Shown piece after piece: positions 1 to 9,751 of a stretch of 64,000 bases of DNA. The stretch comes from Gammaproteobacteria bacterium (lineage in GTDB: Bacteria > Pseudomonadota > Gammaproteobacteria > Steroidobacterales > Foliamicaceae): positions 772,548 through 836,547 of the forward strand of contig VXYS01000004.1 of NCBI GenBank assembly GCA_009845905.1, given 5' to 3'. The notes beneath the pieces are model-generated. The model did no database searches. It saw only the letters and a program-made list of their open reading frames with translations, and was not told the DNA's origin. Made by a program: the position numbers and the translations under genes. Every line of letters starts with the position of its first letter. Position 1 is the first letter of the stretch.

Positions 1-2040
1 GTTCGAGAAGTAAAAACCGCGGATCGCGTAATACTCGTCCAGCAGGTTGCGCGCCCAGGCGAACGCCTCCCAGCCATTCCAGGCCCGCCCGGCGCGCAGG
101 TTCAACAGCGTGTACGCCTCCGACTTGCGGTCGTGGCTGTTGGAAAAATAGAAGCCGTCCGTGCCGGTCAGTTCGCCGCCTGCGAACCAGCCTTGGGGAT
201 GGCGCCACAGCGCGCCGAGCGCATAACCGTAGCCCGGCGCGTGAGGCTGCTCGCGGCCCTCAAGTTCGGGACGGCCCGGATAGCGGGTGATTTCCGTGTC
301 CAGCAATCCCAGGGCCGCGCTCATGCGCCACGCGTCGCCGGGCCGGTACTCCAGCGTCAACTCGACACCGCGGTTGACTCCGCGCCCGACGTTCCGTGTA
401 TAGAACAGGAAGGTGTTCGGGTCCTGGGGGTCCACCTGCCGGGACGTGTCCACCTGCACGTCCACGCGCTGCGAATGGAACACGGCCAGTTCGCCGCGCA
501 GGCGCCCGTCCAGCCACAGGCCCTTGGCGCCGATCTCATAGTTCCAGAGGAATTCCGGCTCGTACAGCAGTTCATCGCTGGTCAGTCCCCGGCCCCCCAG
601 GCCCAGGTTGAACCCGCCGGCCTTGTAGCCGCGCGCAATCCGCGCATAAACGTTCGTGTCCTCGCCGAAGGGTCGCGACAAACTCAAATGGCCGCCCAGC
701 ATGTCGTCCGACGCTGAAAACAGCTCGCCGTTCGAATCGGCGTAGTCGGCTTCGCGCCGTTCCCAGCGCAGGCCCGCCGTTACAAGCCATGGGTCCGCGA
801 ACGCGCGCGACAGCTCGCCGAACAGCGCCAGGCTGTCGGCACCGTAGCCGGAATCGAACCGGTCCTCGCTGGGTCCGGGCGCGTAGCCCGGCTCCGCGTA
901 CAGGCCCGTGTCCAGGCGGTCATTGTCTTCCTCGAGGTTCATGAACCAGACGCCCAGCACATAGCCCGTCTCGCGTTCCGCCGGCGACAGCAGGCGCAGT
1001 TCCTGGCTGAAGCCCGAGCGCTCGCGCAAGGTGCGCGAAGTGTAGTCGTAGCGCATTTCAAAGCCGGCGATCTCGGACCAGTAGCCGTCCTCTCCCCAGT
1101 CCGCGTCGTAGCTGTGCTCGATGTCCGAACTCGCCGCTCCCGTAACGCTCACGAGGCTGTGCCCGCCGGTAAGCTCCAGGTCGGCGCGCAGCGACGCGCC
1201 GGTGGACGCCTGCGAATCGCGCCCCGGCCGGTCCGACCAGGTGGTCAGTTCGTTGTCGATGGACCAGCCGTCGTAGCCGTTGTCCAGGTCGATATGGAGC
1301 AGCGTCAGCTTCAACGCCAGTTCCGGCGAGGGCTCGTAGTTGAGCCGTGCCCTCAAGCTCAACTCCTGCCTGCCATTGGTGTCGTGGCGATCAAGCGTGT
1401 CGTTGCGCCGGAAACCGTTGGCCCGGTACTGATGCGCCGAAAAACGCCCGGCGGCCGCCGGGCCCAGCGGGCCGCTCAACGCCAGCCCCGCAGCGCGCAT
1501 GTCGTCATTGCCCAGCGAAATCTCGGCCTCCGCCTCCCGCTCGCGGGACGGCTCCCTGGAGCGCGCGTAGATCAGGCCCGCCAGCGCATTGGCGCCGTAG
1601 CGCGTGCCCTGGGGGCCCCGCAATATCTCGACGCTGCCCAGATCGAAACGCGTGGCCACTCCGCCCAGGGCCGAGAAGTCGATGTCATCGAGAAGAAATC
1701 CCACCGAAGGGTTCGGCGCGCCCTCGTACTGAGAACGCTCGCCGATGCCGCGCACCTGGAAATAGCGGGCCCGCGAAGATCCGCCGGCCCAGTGCAGGTT
1801 GGGCGTGAGCAGGGCCAACTCCTCGAAATGCTGCACCGCCGAACTGCGGATGACCTGTGCATCCAGCACCGTGACGCTGGAGGGCAGGTCCAGGCTCCGC
1901 ACTTCCTTCAGCGACGCCGTGACCACCACCTCCTCCAGCGGGCCCGTAGCCGAATCCTGCGCGGATTCCTGCGCGAGAGCCGCGGTCGCCAGAAAGGCGG
2001 TTGCCGAAAGAAAAAAACTGCGCGAATTGAAATGCCGCAT
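1..2040 (-). CDS. TonB-dependent outer-membrane receptor, 3' end outside window
   Basis: This is an outer-membrane active importer energised by TonB. The frame is open from the ATG at 2040 to the left edge (680 codons), so the end of the barrel is missing. The N-terminus has a signal peptide (RSFFLSATAFLATAALAQ). A TonB-box-like stretch follows (LEEVVVTAS), then the plug domain with RYFQVRGIGERSQYEG and VEILRGPQGTRYGANALAG, both standard plug motifs. The start is fixed by GGAGG eight bases upstream. That Shine-Dalgarno lies inside a TPP riboswitch which ends one base before the ATG, so synthesis should fall when thiamine diphosphate is plentiful. I infer uptake of thiamine, a precursor or a degradation product. 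The receptor class itself is sure; the substrate rests on the riboswitch. Confidence 0.93.
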   Translation of the reverse strand, partial: MRHFNSRSFFLSATAFLATAALAQESAQDSATGPLEEVVVTASLKEVRSLDLPSSVTVLDAQVIRSSAVQHFEELALLTPNLHWAGGSSRARYFQVRGIGERSQYEGAPNPSVGFLLDDIDFSALGGVATRFDLGSVEILRGPQGTRYGANALAGLIYARSREPSREREAEAEISLGNDDMRAAGLALSGPLGPAAAGRFSAHQYRANGFRRNDTLDRHDTNGRQELSLRARLNYEPSPELALKLTLLHIDLDNGYDGWSIDNELTTWSDRPGRDSQASTGASLRADLELTGGHSLVSVTGAASSDIEHSYDADWGEDGYWSEIAGFEMRYDYTSRTLRERSGFSQELRLLSPAERETGYVLGVWFMNLEEDNDRLDTGLYAEPGYAPGPSEDRFDSGYGADSLALFGELSRAFADPWLVTAGLRWERREADYADSNGELFSASDDMLGGHLSLSRPFGEDTNVYARIARGYKAGGFNLGLGGRGLTSDELLYEPEFLWNYEIGAKGLWLDGRLRGELAVFHSQRVDVQVDTSRQVDPQDPNTFLFYTRNVGRGVNRGVELTLEYRPGDAWRMSAALGLLDTEITRYPGRPELEGREQPHAPGYGYALGALWRHPQGWFAGGELTGTDGFYFSNSHDRKSEAYTLLNLRAGRAWNGWEAFAWARNLLDEYYAIRGFYFSN

Positions 2041-2127
2041 ACCTCGTTCCTCCGCCGGTACTAACCGGATCAGGTTCAAGGGGTTCCCCTCAACAAGGGT
2101 CTCAGGCCGGAATGCCGCCCCCCAGGT
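2041..2127 (-). promoter_or_regulatory. TPP riboswitch (THI element)
   Basis: Read on the minus strand the leader contains the conserved THI cores in order: GGCCTGAGACCC, then CCTTGAACCTGATC, then CCGGTTAGTACCGGCG and GGAGGAACGAGGT. The closing helix P1 can form between ACCT at the 5' end and AGGT at the 3' end. The receptor's Shine-Dalgarno (GGAGG) is inside the 3' part of the aptamer and the ATG follows directly, which fits ligand-dependent masking of the ribosome site without a separate expression platform. A TATACT -10-like sequence lies just upstream (2136-2141); I see no convincing -35. Confidence 0.9.
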
Positions 2128-2233
2128 AAGTCGCAAGTATAAGGCGAACCACCTGGCGGGCCGTTATGCAAGCGCCGCCCACGATTCGCGGCGGTTGAAG
2201 GATAATTGCCGCCGAACGAGCGGAGCGGATGGT

Positions 2234-3109
2234 ATGAGCAAGCCCAAGCACGATTACCGGGCGATCGACGCGGTCGTCAATATCTGGACGCCGGAGGCGC
2301 TGTCGCACCGGCCCGGCTGGCAGGGCGATTTCTTCGTCGGCAAGATGAAGGCCGAGAGCCCGCTCATGGCGGGCCTTTCGCTGGAGCAGATGATCGAGCG
2401 GCTGGACGCCGCCGGAATCGAGCGGGCGTTCCTGATCGCCCCGCGAACCGGCCAGGTGGGCCTGCCCGGCTGTTATCACCTGCCCTACGAGGTGGTCGCC
2501 CGCGCCTGCGAAGAGCATCCCGACCGCTTCTCGGGACTTGCCGGCATCGACCCCACCCAGGGCATGGAAGGCGTGCGGATGTTCGAGGACGCCGTGAAGA
2601 ACATGGGCTTCATCGGCGCGCACCTCTACCCGCACTGGTTCGAGCTGGCGCCCGACCACGCGCGCTACTACCCGTACTACGCCAAGTGCTGCGAACTGGA
2701 CGTGCCCATACAGATGCAGGTGGGCCAGTCGATGATCTACGCCAAGGACGCGCCGCGTCGCAGCGTGGGCCGCCCAATCGCATTGGACGCCGTGGCCTGC
2801 GACTTCCCGGAACTGAAGCTGATCGGCATCCACGTGGGCATTCCCTGGCACGAGGAGATGATCGCCATGTCGTGGAAGCACGACAACGTGTTCATCGGCT
2901 GCGACGCGCACCGGCCGAAGTACTGGCCGGACAGCTTCCGCCACTACATCAATTCATTCGGCCAGGACAAGGTCATCTTCGGCACCGACTTCCCGGTGCT
3001 GGACTTCGAGCGCACGGTGGACGACATCGACGCGCTGGACCTCCGCCCGCATGCTCGGCGCAAACTGATGCGCGACAACGTCCTGCGCATCTACGGCCTG
3101 GACGCCTGA
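2234..3109 (+). CDS. amidohydrolase-2 family protein (metal-dependent hydrolase/decarboxylase fold)
   Basis: A 291-residue TIM-barrel protein of the amidohydrolase-2 (ACMSD/resorcylate decarboxylase) family, presumably cytoplasmic. The C-terminal signature GQDKVIFGTDFPVLDFER carries the conserved Asp, and LIGIHVGIPWHEEM supplies a His. The usual N-terminal metal pair HxH (or ExH) is replaced by VVNIWTP near residue 16, so metal binding may be altered or lost. The start is the ATG in GGATGGTATGAGC; the longer upstream frame overlaps the riboswitch and is not credible. The gene diverges from the TonB receptor. A close paralogue with the same N-terminal change lies at 50311-51171. The reaction is unknown. 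Confidence 0.85.
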   Translation: MSKPKHDYRAIDAVVNIWTPEALSHRPGWQGDFFVGKMKAESPLMAGLSLEQMIERLDAAGIERAFLIAPRTGQVGLPGCYHLPYEVVARACEEHPDRFSGLAGIDPTQGMEGVRMFEDAVKNMGFIGAHLYPHWFELAPDHARYYPYYAKCCELDVPIQMQVGQSMIYAKDAPRRSVGRPIALDAVACDFPELKLIGIHVGIPWHEEMIAMSWKHDNVFIGCDAHRPKYWPDSFRHYINSFGQDKVIFGTDFPVLDFERTVDDIDALDLRPHARRKLMRDNVLRIYGLDA

Positions 3110-3126
3110 CCCCGGGTAGCGACCCT

Positions 3127-3150
3127 GGGAGCGAGGGCGTCCCGCCCTCG
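3127..3150 (+). repeat. REP-like hairpin between convergent genes
   Basis: GGGAG is followed by a perfect 7-bp stem (CGAGGGC/GCCCTCG) around loop GTCCC. The tetranucleotide-plus-hairpin layout matches REP elements. It lies between the amidohydrolase stop and the folC stop, one base from the latter, and could serve as a bidirectional terminator or mRNA stabiliser. Confidence 0.75.
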
Positions 3151-3151
3151 T

Positions 3152-4435
3152 CTAACACTGCCGCAGCAGCCAGCCGCGCGCCGGCCCGGCAGTATTGAAC
3201 GACCCGGTTACGACCACCCGGCCGCCCGCTTCCACCAACCGCGACGCCTGCTCGCAGGCTTCCGGCACCGATTCGCAGCGCCGCAGCTTCGCATGCGGCC
3301 GTACTGCCACCACCCGGGCCAGCTCTTCCGGAGAACAGGCCCTCGGCCATTCCGCCCGGGTAACGATTACCTGATCGTCCGCATTCATCGGCAGAACCTG
3401 CATGAATCCGGCGATGTCCTTGTCGCCGTGCATGCCCAGAACCCAGATTGCCGGGCGCGGCGGCAGGGCGTTGAGGCTCTGGGCCAGGCACGCGCCGGCA
3501 TCGGGATTGTGCGCCACATCCAGCACCCATTCCGCGCCCGCATACTCCATGCGCTCGAACCGCCCCGGCAAGCGGCCGGCCTTCAGGATCGCCGAATAAT
3601 CGTGAACTTCGGGTACCCAATCGACATCGAGGGTCTCCAGCACCGCAAGGGCCAGGCTGGCGTTCGGCAGCTCCGTCGAGTTGGCGGGATCGGCAACCGC
3701 CAGTCCGGAGCGGCGGATGGTCCGCCCGCGCCAGTCCCAGCGCTCGCCATGACGCTCGTAGTCGAAATCCGCGCCTGCCTGGTACAGCGGCGCCTCAAGT
3801 TCCGCCGCGCGGGCGGCGATCGGCGCGGGCGCAAGCCCCGCTCCGTAAAACGCGGGACGCCCGGCACGGAGAATGCCCGCCTTTTCGGCCGCCACCGAAT
3901 CCAGCGTGTCGCCCAGCCAGTCCTGGTGGTCCATCGCGATCCGCGTGATCACGCTCACGTCCGGGTCAATCGCGTTGACGGCGTCCAGCCTGCCGCCCAG
4001 CCCCACCTCCAGCACCCAGACCTCACAGCCCTCCCGGTCGAAAAGGCTGAAGGCCGCCAGCGTGAGGAACTCGAACTCGGTGAGCCGGATATCGCCTCGC
4101 GCAGCCTCCACCCGCTCGAATTCGCGGCTCAGGCTCTCCGGGTCGGCGTGGGAGCCGCCTATCTGGACCCGTTCCCCGAAGTCCTGCAGGTAGGGCGAAA
4201 GATACATGGCGGTGCGCAGCCCGCCCCGCAAGCGCAGCGCCGCATCGATCAGCGCCGCCGTGCTGCCCTTGCCGTTGGTGCCCCCCACGGTCACCACGCG
4301 GCCGGGAGGCGGCTTGAGGTCCAGCTTGCCGATCACTTCCGCAATCCGCTCAAGCCCCAGGTCGATCTCGCTGGGGTGCAGACGGGCCGCATGGCGCAGC
4401 CACTCGTCCAGACGCTTCGGGGCCGCGTTCGCCAT
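3152..4435 (-). CDS. folC: bifunctional folylpolyglutamate synthase / dihydrofolate synthase
   Basis: FolC joins glutamate to dihydropteroate and extends the polyglutamate tail of folates, using ATP. The 427-residue length matches the family. The ATP-binding loop VVTVGGTNGKGSTAALID is near residues 46-63, the central Mur-ligase motif VITRIAMDHQDWLGDTLDSVAAEKAGI is present, and WVLDVAHNPDAG marks the C-terminal ligase domain. No accD or dedD lies next to it, unlike E. coli. The gene stands alone, with the small putative lipoprotein gene upstream on the same strand. Confidence 0.95.
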   Translation of the reverse strand: MANAAPKRLDEWLRHAARLHPSEIDLGLERIAEVIGKLDLKPPPGRVVTVGGTNGKGSTAALIDAALRLRGGLRTAMYLSPYLQDFGERVQIGGSHADPESLSREFERVEAARGDIRLTEFEFLTLAAFSLFDREGCEVWVLEVGLGGRLDAVNAIDPDVSVITRIAMDHQDWLGDTLDSVAAEKAGILRAGRPAFYGAGLAPAPIAARAAELEAPLYQAGADFDYERHGERWDWRGRTIRRSGLAVADPANSTELPNASLALAVLETLDVDWVPEVHDYSAILKAGRLPGRFERMEYAGAEWVLDVAHNPDAGACLAQSLNALPPRPAIWVLGMHGDKDIAGFMQVLPMNADDQVIVTRAEWPRACSPEELARVVAVRPHAKLRRCESVPEACEQASRLVEAGGRVVVTGSFNTAGPARGWLLRQC

Positions 4436-4515
4436 GGCCGCGAATTAAGGCTTATATACCCTAGTAACGCATCCCAATTCTCTTTCGAACTGGCCTGCCC
4501 TGCTGAAAGCAGCCG

Positions 4516-4716
4516 TTAGCGAGTATCCGTATCACCGTTATATTCGTCGCCAGCATGAACGACCTCGATCCCCGTTGGTTCGCCGTCAACTGGCTCTGCC
4601 ATCGCTTGCGGGTTCACCGGTATGGAAAAACCCGGGCCCGTGCAACCCACCCCTGACAAGACCAAGGATGAAATAAGCAACCCGTAGATTACCTTCATTG
4701 GCGAGATACTCTGCAT
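4516..4716 (-). CDS. small exported protein, putative lipoprotein
   Basis: A 66-residue product. The start is supported by GGGAGG nine bases before the ATG; an in-frame ATG six codons later (MKVIYGLL) is the alternative. Residues 7-25 form a short positive and hydrophobic signal ending VLSGVGC, which resembles a lipobox although the -3 residue is Gly rather than Leu. The rest is acidic and Pro-rich with no recognisable domain. The good ribosome site and signal peptide support a real gene of unknown function. No family is recognised. Confidence 0.6.
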   Translation of the reverse strand: MQSISPMKVIYGLLISSLVLSGVGCTGPGFSIPVNPQAMAEPVDGEPTGIEVVHAGDEYNGDTDTR

Positions 4717-4830
4717 GATTCATTTCCTCCCAAAAGAGCGCGATTCTATTCTACGGCTTTGAAAGGCCGGCGAGTTCGCTCTGACAGCTCCTGGCGCACT
4801 ACAATGCGCCGACTATTCCGGAGCCACGAT

Positions 4831-5493
4831 ATGCGCAATCAACCTTCATCCATTCTTCCTGCCCTTTGCCTCGCCCTGGCGTTCGCCGCGCCCGCATCAC
4901 ACGCCGAATTCGCCGCCAGCGCCGAAGAAACGCAACCCGTGCCCGCCGGTGTCGCGGCGCCTTCGTTCACCGCCCGCAACGCGGACGGCAGCGACTTCGT
5001 TTTCGATCCCTCGTCGCTGGACCGCCCGGCCATGCTGATCTTCTACCGCGGCGGATGGTGCCCGTACTGCAATCGCCACCTGGCGGAATTGCGGCACGTC
5101 GTGCCCGAGCTGGAGCAGCGCGGGATGGACGTCTATTTCCTGAGCGCCGACAGTCCCGCCAACCTCGCCTCGGCGCTGCACGGCGACGCCGAGGGCCTGG
5201 ACTACACGCTCCTGTCCGACGCAAGGATGGGCGCCGCCCAAGCCTTCGGCCTCGCGTTCCGCGTGTCCGACGATTACTACCAACAGGCGAAGGAATACGG
5301 CCTGGATCTCGAAGAGGCTTCCGGCGAGACCCACCATGCCCTGCCGGTGCCCGCCGTATACGTCATCGACGCCGCCGGCATGATCCGCTTCGCGCACTCC
5401 GAGCCCGACTACACCCAGCGCCTGGGCAACGACGAACTCCGCGCCGCCGTGGACGGCTTGCTGGAAGGCGGTTCAGGCGCCGGCGATGCTTAG
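4831..5493 (+). CDS. exported peroxiredoxin-like (AhpC/TSA, redoxin) protein
   Basis: A 220-residue thioredoxin-fold protein probably acting in the periplasm. The chosen ATG (MRNQPSS) has GGAG nine bases upstream and opens a clear signal peptide ending ASHA; the longer frame adds a non-signal tail. The redoxin domain follows: APSFTARNADGSDF, then LIFYRGGWCPYCNRHLAEL with a CPYC pair, as in the peroxiredoxin-like group that resembles both AhpC and bacterioferritin-comigratory proteins. VPAVYVIDAAGMIRFAH is the usual late strand. Likely role: thiol peroxidase or disulphide reduction. Its end overlaps convergent pmbA by 21 bases. Confidence 0.85.
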   Translation: MRNQPSSILPALCLALAFAAPASHAEFAASAEETQPVPAGVAAPSFTARNADGSDFVFDPSSLDRPAMLIFYRGGWCPYCNRHLAELRHVVPELEQRGMDVYFLSADSPANLASALHGDAEGLDYTLLSDARMGAAQAFGLAFRVSDDYYQQAKEYGLDLEEASGETHHALPVPAVYVIDAAGMIRFAHSEPDYTQRLGNDELRAAVDGLLEGGSGAGDA

Positions 5494-6792
5494 GTCTTCG
5501 ATGAGGATCGAACCGGTGTAGATGCCGCCGCGCCGGTCCACGTCGGTACCGATGGCGGCGATATTGCGGAACATGTCCTTCAGGTTGCCGGCCACGGTGA
5601 TCTCGTGGACGGCGTGCTGGACGGCGCCGCCGCGCACCCAGTATCCGGCCGCGCCGCGCGAATAGTCGCCGGTCACGGTGTTGGCGCCCTGCCCCATCAT
5701 TTCGGTCACCACCACGCCCTCGCCCATTTCCGCCAGCAGCTCCTCGTACGACTGGCCGGTGCTTTCGAGAAACAGATTATGGGCGCCGCCGGCGTTCCCC
5801 GTGGTCGCCATGCCGAGCTTGCGCGCCGAGTAGCTGCCCAGGAAGTAACCCTTCAGCACGCCGCCGCAGATCAGGTCGCGGTCGGCGGTCGCCACGCCCT
5901 CGCCGTCGTAGGCGCGACTGGCCAGACCGCGCGGGATGTGCGGACGTTCGTTCAGGTTGACGCAGTCCGCGAAAACCTGCTTGTCCAGACTGTCGAGCAA
6001 AAAGCTGGCGCGGTTGTAGAGCGCCCGGCCGCTCACCGCAGCGCAGAAGTGTCCGACCAGGCTGCGGGCGACGCGTGGCGCGAACAGCACCGGCGCCTTC
6101 GTGCTGCCGATCTTGCGCGCTCCCAGGCGCCGGATCGTCCTTTCGGCGGCGCTCTCCCCCACTTCCTTCGCCGGAGTCAGCTCCTCGGGCGCCCGGGCCA
6201 CGCTGAAATCGTAGTCGCGTTCCATCTGACCGTCCTGCTCGCCCAGCACGACACAGGACAGCGAGTGGCTGCTCGACCGGCCGCATTGCAGAAACCCGTG
6301 CGAGTTCCCGTACGCGAAGGCGGATTCGCCGGTATCGACGCCGGCGCCCTCCGAGTTGCTGATCCGCGGGTCCGCGTCCAGCGCGGCGGCTTCGCACTCC
6401 AGCGCCAGGTCCATGGCCTGCTCCGCTTCCAGGTCCCAGGGGTGGTGCAGGTCGAGGCCGGGGAACTCCGTGGCCATGCGATCCGCGTCGGCAAGGCCCG
6501 CGTACTCGTCCTCGGCGGCGAACCGGGCCAGGCTCAGGGCCTTGTCGACGGTTTCGCGAACGGCCCCGGATGACAGGTCGGAAGTGCTGGCCGAACCTCG
6601 CCGCTTTCCCTGGTAAACGGTCACGCCCAGCGAATGGTCCTGGTGGCTTTCCAGCGTTTCCACCTCGCGCATCCGCACGCGCAGGGTCAGTCCCGTGTTG
6701 TTGGAGGCGGAGGCTTCCGCCTGGCTGGCGCCCCGTTTGCGGGCGTAGCTCAGGGCATCGGCCACCCGCTCGCTGAGTTCATTGGGTGACAT
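5473..6792 (-). CDS. pmbA: metalloprotease PmbA (TldE)
   Basis: PmbA/TldE is the catalytically silent partner of TldD in a heterodimeric protease that trims unstructured peptides and matures microcins and some RiPPs. The 439-residue length fits. Family features include the N-terminal LRVRMREVETLESHQDHSLGVTVYQGKRRGS, central SLVGHFCAAVSGRALYN where TldD would have HExxxH, and C-terminal GDYSRGAAGYWVRGGAVQHAVHEITVAGNL. It overlaps the 3' end of purE by 14 bases and lies one gene away from tldD, so the two protease halves are probably co-transcribed around purE. Confidence 0.93.
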   Translation of the reverse strand: MSPNELSERVADALSYARKRGASQAEASASNNTGLTLRVRMREVETLESHQDHSLGVTVYQGKRRGSASTSDLSSGAVRETVDKALSLARFAAEDEYAGLADADRMATEFPGLDLHHPWDLEAEQAMDLALECEAAALDADPRISNSEGAGVDTGESAFAYGNSHGFLQCGRSSSHSLSCVVLGEQDGQMERDYDFSVARAPEELTPAKEVGESAAERTIRRLGARKIGSTKAPVLFAPRVARSLVGHFCAAVSGRALYNRASFLLDSLDKQVFADCVNLNERPHIPRGLASRAYDGEGVATADRDLICGGVLKGYFLGSYSARKLGMATTGNAGGAHNLFLESTGQSYEELLAEMGEGVVVTEMMGQGANTVTGDYSRGAAGYWVRGGAVQHAVHEITVAGNLKDMFRNIAAIGTDVDRRGGIYTGSILIEDLSIAGA

Positions 6793-7264
6793 CGGCGCCC
6801 CGGACCGCTTCCGCCGTCTGCGCGGCCCGAAAGGCCTTGAGCGCGTCGCGCACGTCGGCGTCGCTCAGGGCCAGTATGGCGGCTGCCATCAGGGCGGCAT
6901 TCACGGCGCCGTGACGGCCGACTCCCAGCGTTCCCACCGGCACGCCGGCCGGCATCTGGGCCATGGACAGCATGGCGTCGGCGCCCCCGAAGGCGGCGGT
7001 CGCCATCGGAACGCCGAGCACCGGGAGCGACGTGAGTGCCGCCACCGTCCCCGGAAGGGCCGCGGCCAGGCCGGCGCCGGCGATGACCACCTTGATCCCG
7101 CGGTCCTCGGCCTCGTCGCAGTAGTCGGCCAGTTGCCTGGGGGCGCGGTGCGCGGACAGCGCCCGCGCTTCCCAGACTATGCCCAGCGAATCCAGCGTGT
7201 TGGCCGCGTTCTCCATGATTTTCCAGTCCGAACGCGAACCCATGAGAATGGCTACTTGTGTCAT
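6779..7264 (-). CDS. purE: N5-carboxyaminoimidazole ribonucleotide mutase
   Basis: PurE converts N5-CAIR to CAIR in purine synthesis. The 161-residue class I enzyme shows MGSRSDWKIMENAA with the catalytic Asp region, LSAHRAPRQLADY with the active-site His, and IAGAGLAAALPGTVAALTSLPVLGVP. The ATG at 7264 (MTQVAILMG) has AGGA upstream and matches family starts; a frame extension to 7309 is not needed. purK is not beside it: the gene is enclosed by tldD and pmbA. A long inverted repeat occupies the leader. Confidence 0.94.
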   Translation of the reverse strand: MTQVAILMGSRSDWKIMENAANTLDSLGIVWEARALSAHRAPRQLADYCDEAEDRGIKVVIAGAGLAAALPGTVAALTSLPVLGVPMATAAFGGADAMLSMAQMPAGVPVGTLGVGRHGAVNAALMAAAILALSDADVRDALKAFRAAQTAEAVRGADVTQ

Positions 7265-7306
7265 CTGATGTTCCTGGTTGGTTAGTAAACCTTGTGCTCC
7301 CTCGCA

Positions 7307-7409
7307 CATCTATTGCGTCCCTTCTCGCGTGAGACGCATTCGTCATCCATGACGCTTGACGAGAGGCATCCTGCCTTCGACACTCCCGCGAGAAGGGACG
7401 CAATAGATG
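7307..7409. repeat. 103-base stem-loop with 23-bp perfect arms (family A, copy 1)
   Basis: Arms 7307-7329 and 7387-7409 are exact reverse complements (CATCTATTGCGTCCCTTCTC plus GCG). The 57-base core between them, read on the minus strand, starts GGAGTGTCGAAGGCAGGAT and ends GGATGACGAATGCGTCTCA. It shares those end motifs with copies at 21815 and 39420 whose arms are unrelated. It sits between tldD and purE and would fold strongly in their shared transcript. Confidence 0.8.
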
Positions 7410-7451
7410 CGCTTGAGCTGGCGTGGCACAGGGGCCGGCGGCAAGCCGGGA

Positions 7452-8923
<1,472 letters not shown>

Positions 8924-8927
<4 letters not shown>

Positions 8928-9751
8928 GAACGGCCCGACGCCAGCCGGCGATGATCGAGCGCGGGAAAGCCGCTGCGCAGCCGGTCGAGCTTGTCCAGCG
9001 CCACGTCATGGCAGAGCACGCCGTCGCCCGCCTTGCGCTCCGCCACGACCTGGCCCCAGGGCTCGACCAGCATCGAGTGCCCGTAGCTCTTGCGCCCGCC
9101 GGGATGGCTTCCATGCTGCGCCGACGCCAGCATGTAGCAAAGGTTTTCGACGGCCCGGGCGCGAATCAGCACGTGCCAGTGCGCTTCTCCGGTCGGGCGG
9201 GTAAAGGCGGCCGGAAGGGCAATCATCTCGGCGCCCTGCTCGCTCATGGCGCGAAACAGCTCGGGGAAGCGAAGGTCGTAGCACACCGCCAGTCCCAGCC
9301 GGCCGAACGGCGTTTCCGCCACGACCGGTTCGCCGCCCGCCGTGGTCGTCGCGGACTCGCGGTACGACTCCTTGCGCCCGGGCAGGGACACGTCGAACAG
9401 ATGCATCTTGTCGTAGCGCGCCGCCAGCGTCCCGGAACCGTCGAACAGGCAGCAGGCCGATGCAGGGCGGCGCGGTTCCTCCGCGGACATGGGAATGGTT
9501 CCGGCAACGATCCACATCCCCAGCCGTTGCGCCTGCCCGGCCGCGAATTCCTGCCACGGCCCGTCGCCCGGGCTCTCGGCATGCTCCGCGCGCATGCGCT
9601 CGGCGTCCCGGGACATCAGCGCGAAGTTCTCCGGCAGCACGGCCAGCGCCGCGCCCTGGCCGGCGGCCCGTTCGAGCAAAGCCGCCGCGCGCTTGAGGTT
9701 GGCGCCGGGCTCGTCGCCCGAACACATCTGTATGACCGCAACCTTGCTCAT
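8924..9751 (-). CDS. carbon-nitrogen hydrolase (Nit1-like, probable deaminated glutathione amidase)
   Basis: A 275-residue nitrilase-superfamily amidase. The catalytic triad is visible: Glu in LAVLPENFALM, Lys in YDKMHLFDVSLPG, Cys in LAVCYDLRFPELFR. The KMHLFDV and SYRES segments resemble the Nit1/YbeM branch, which repairs deaminated glutathione, so a metabolite-repair role is likely. It overlaps both yhdP upstream and tldD downstream by four bases, the usual gammaproteobacterial order for this locus. Confidence 0.9.

Noticed and set aside
7265-7451. A small gene in the tldD-purE gap
   Set aside because: The short frames there are produced by the two arms of the inverted repeat and lack ribosome sites and protein features.
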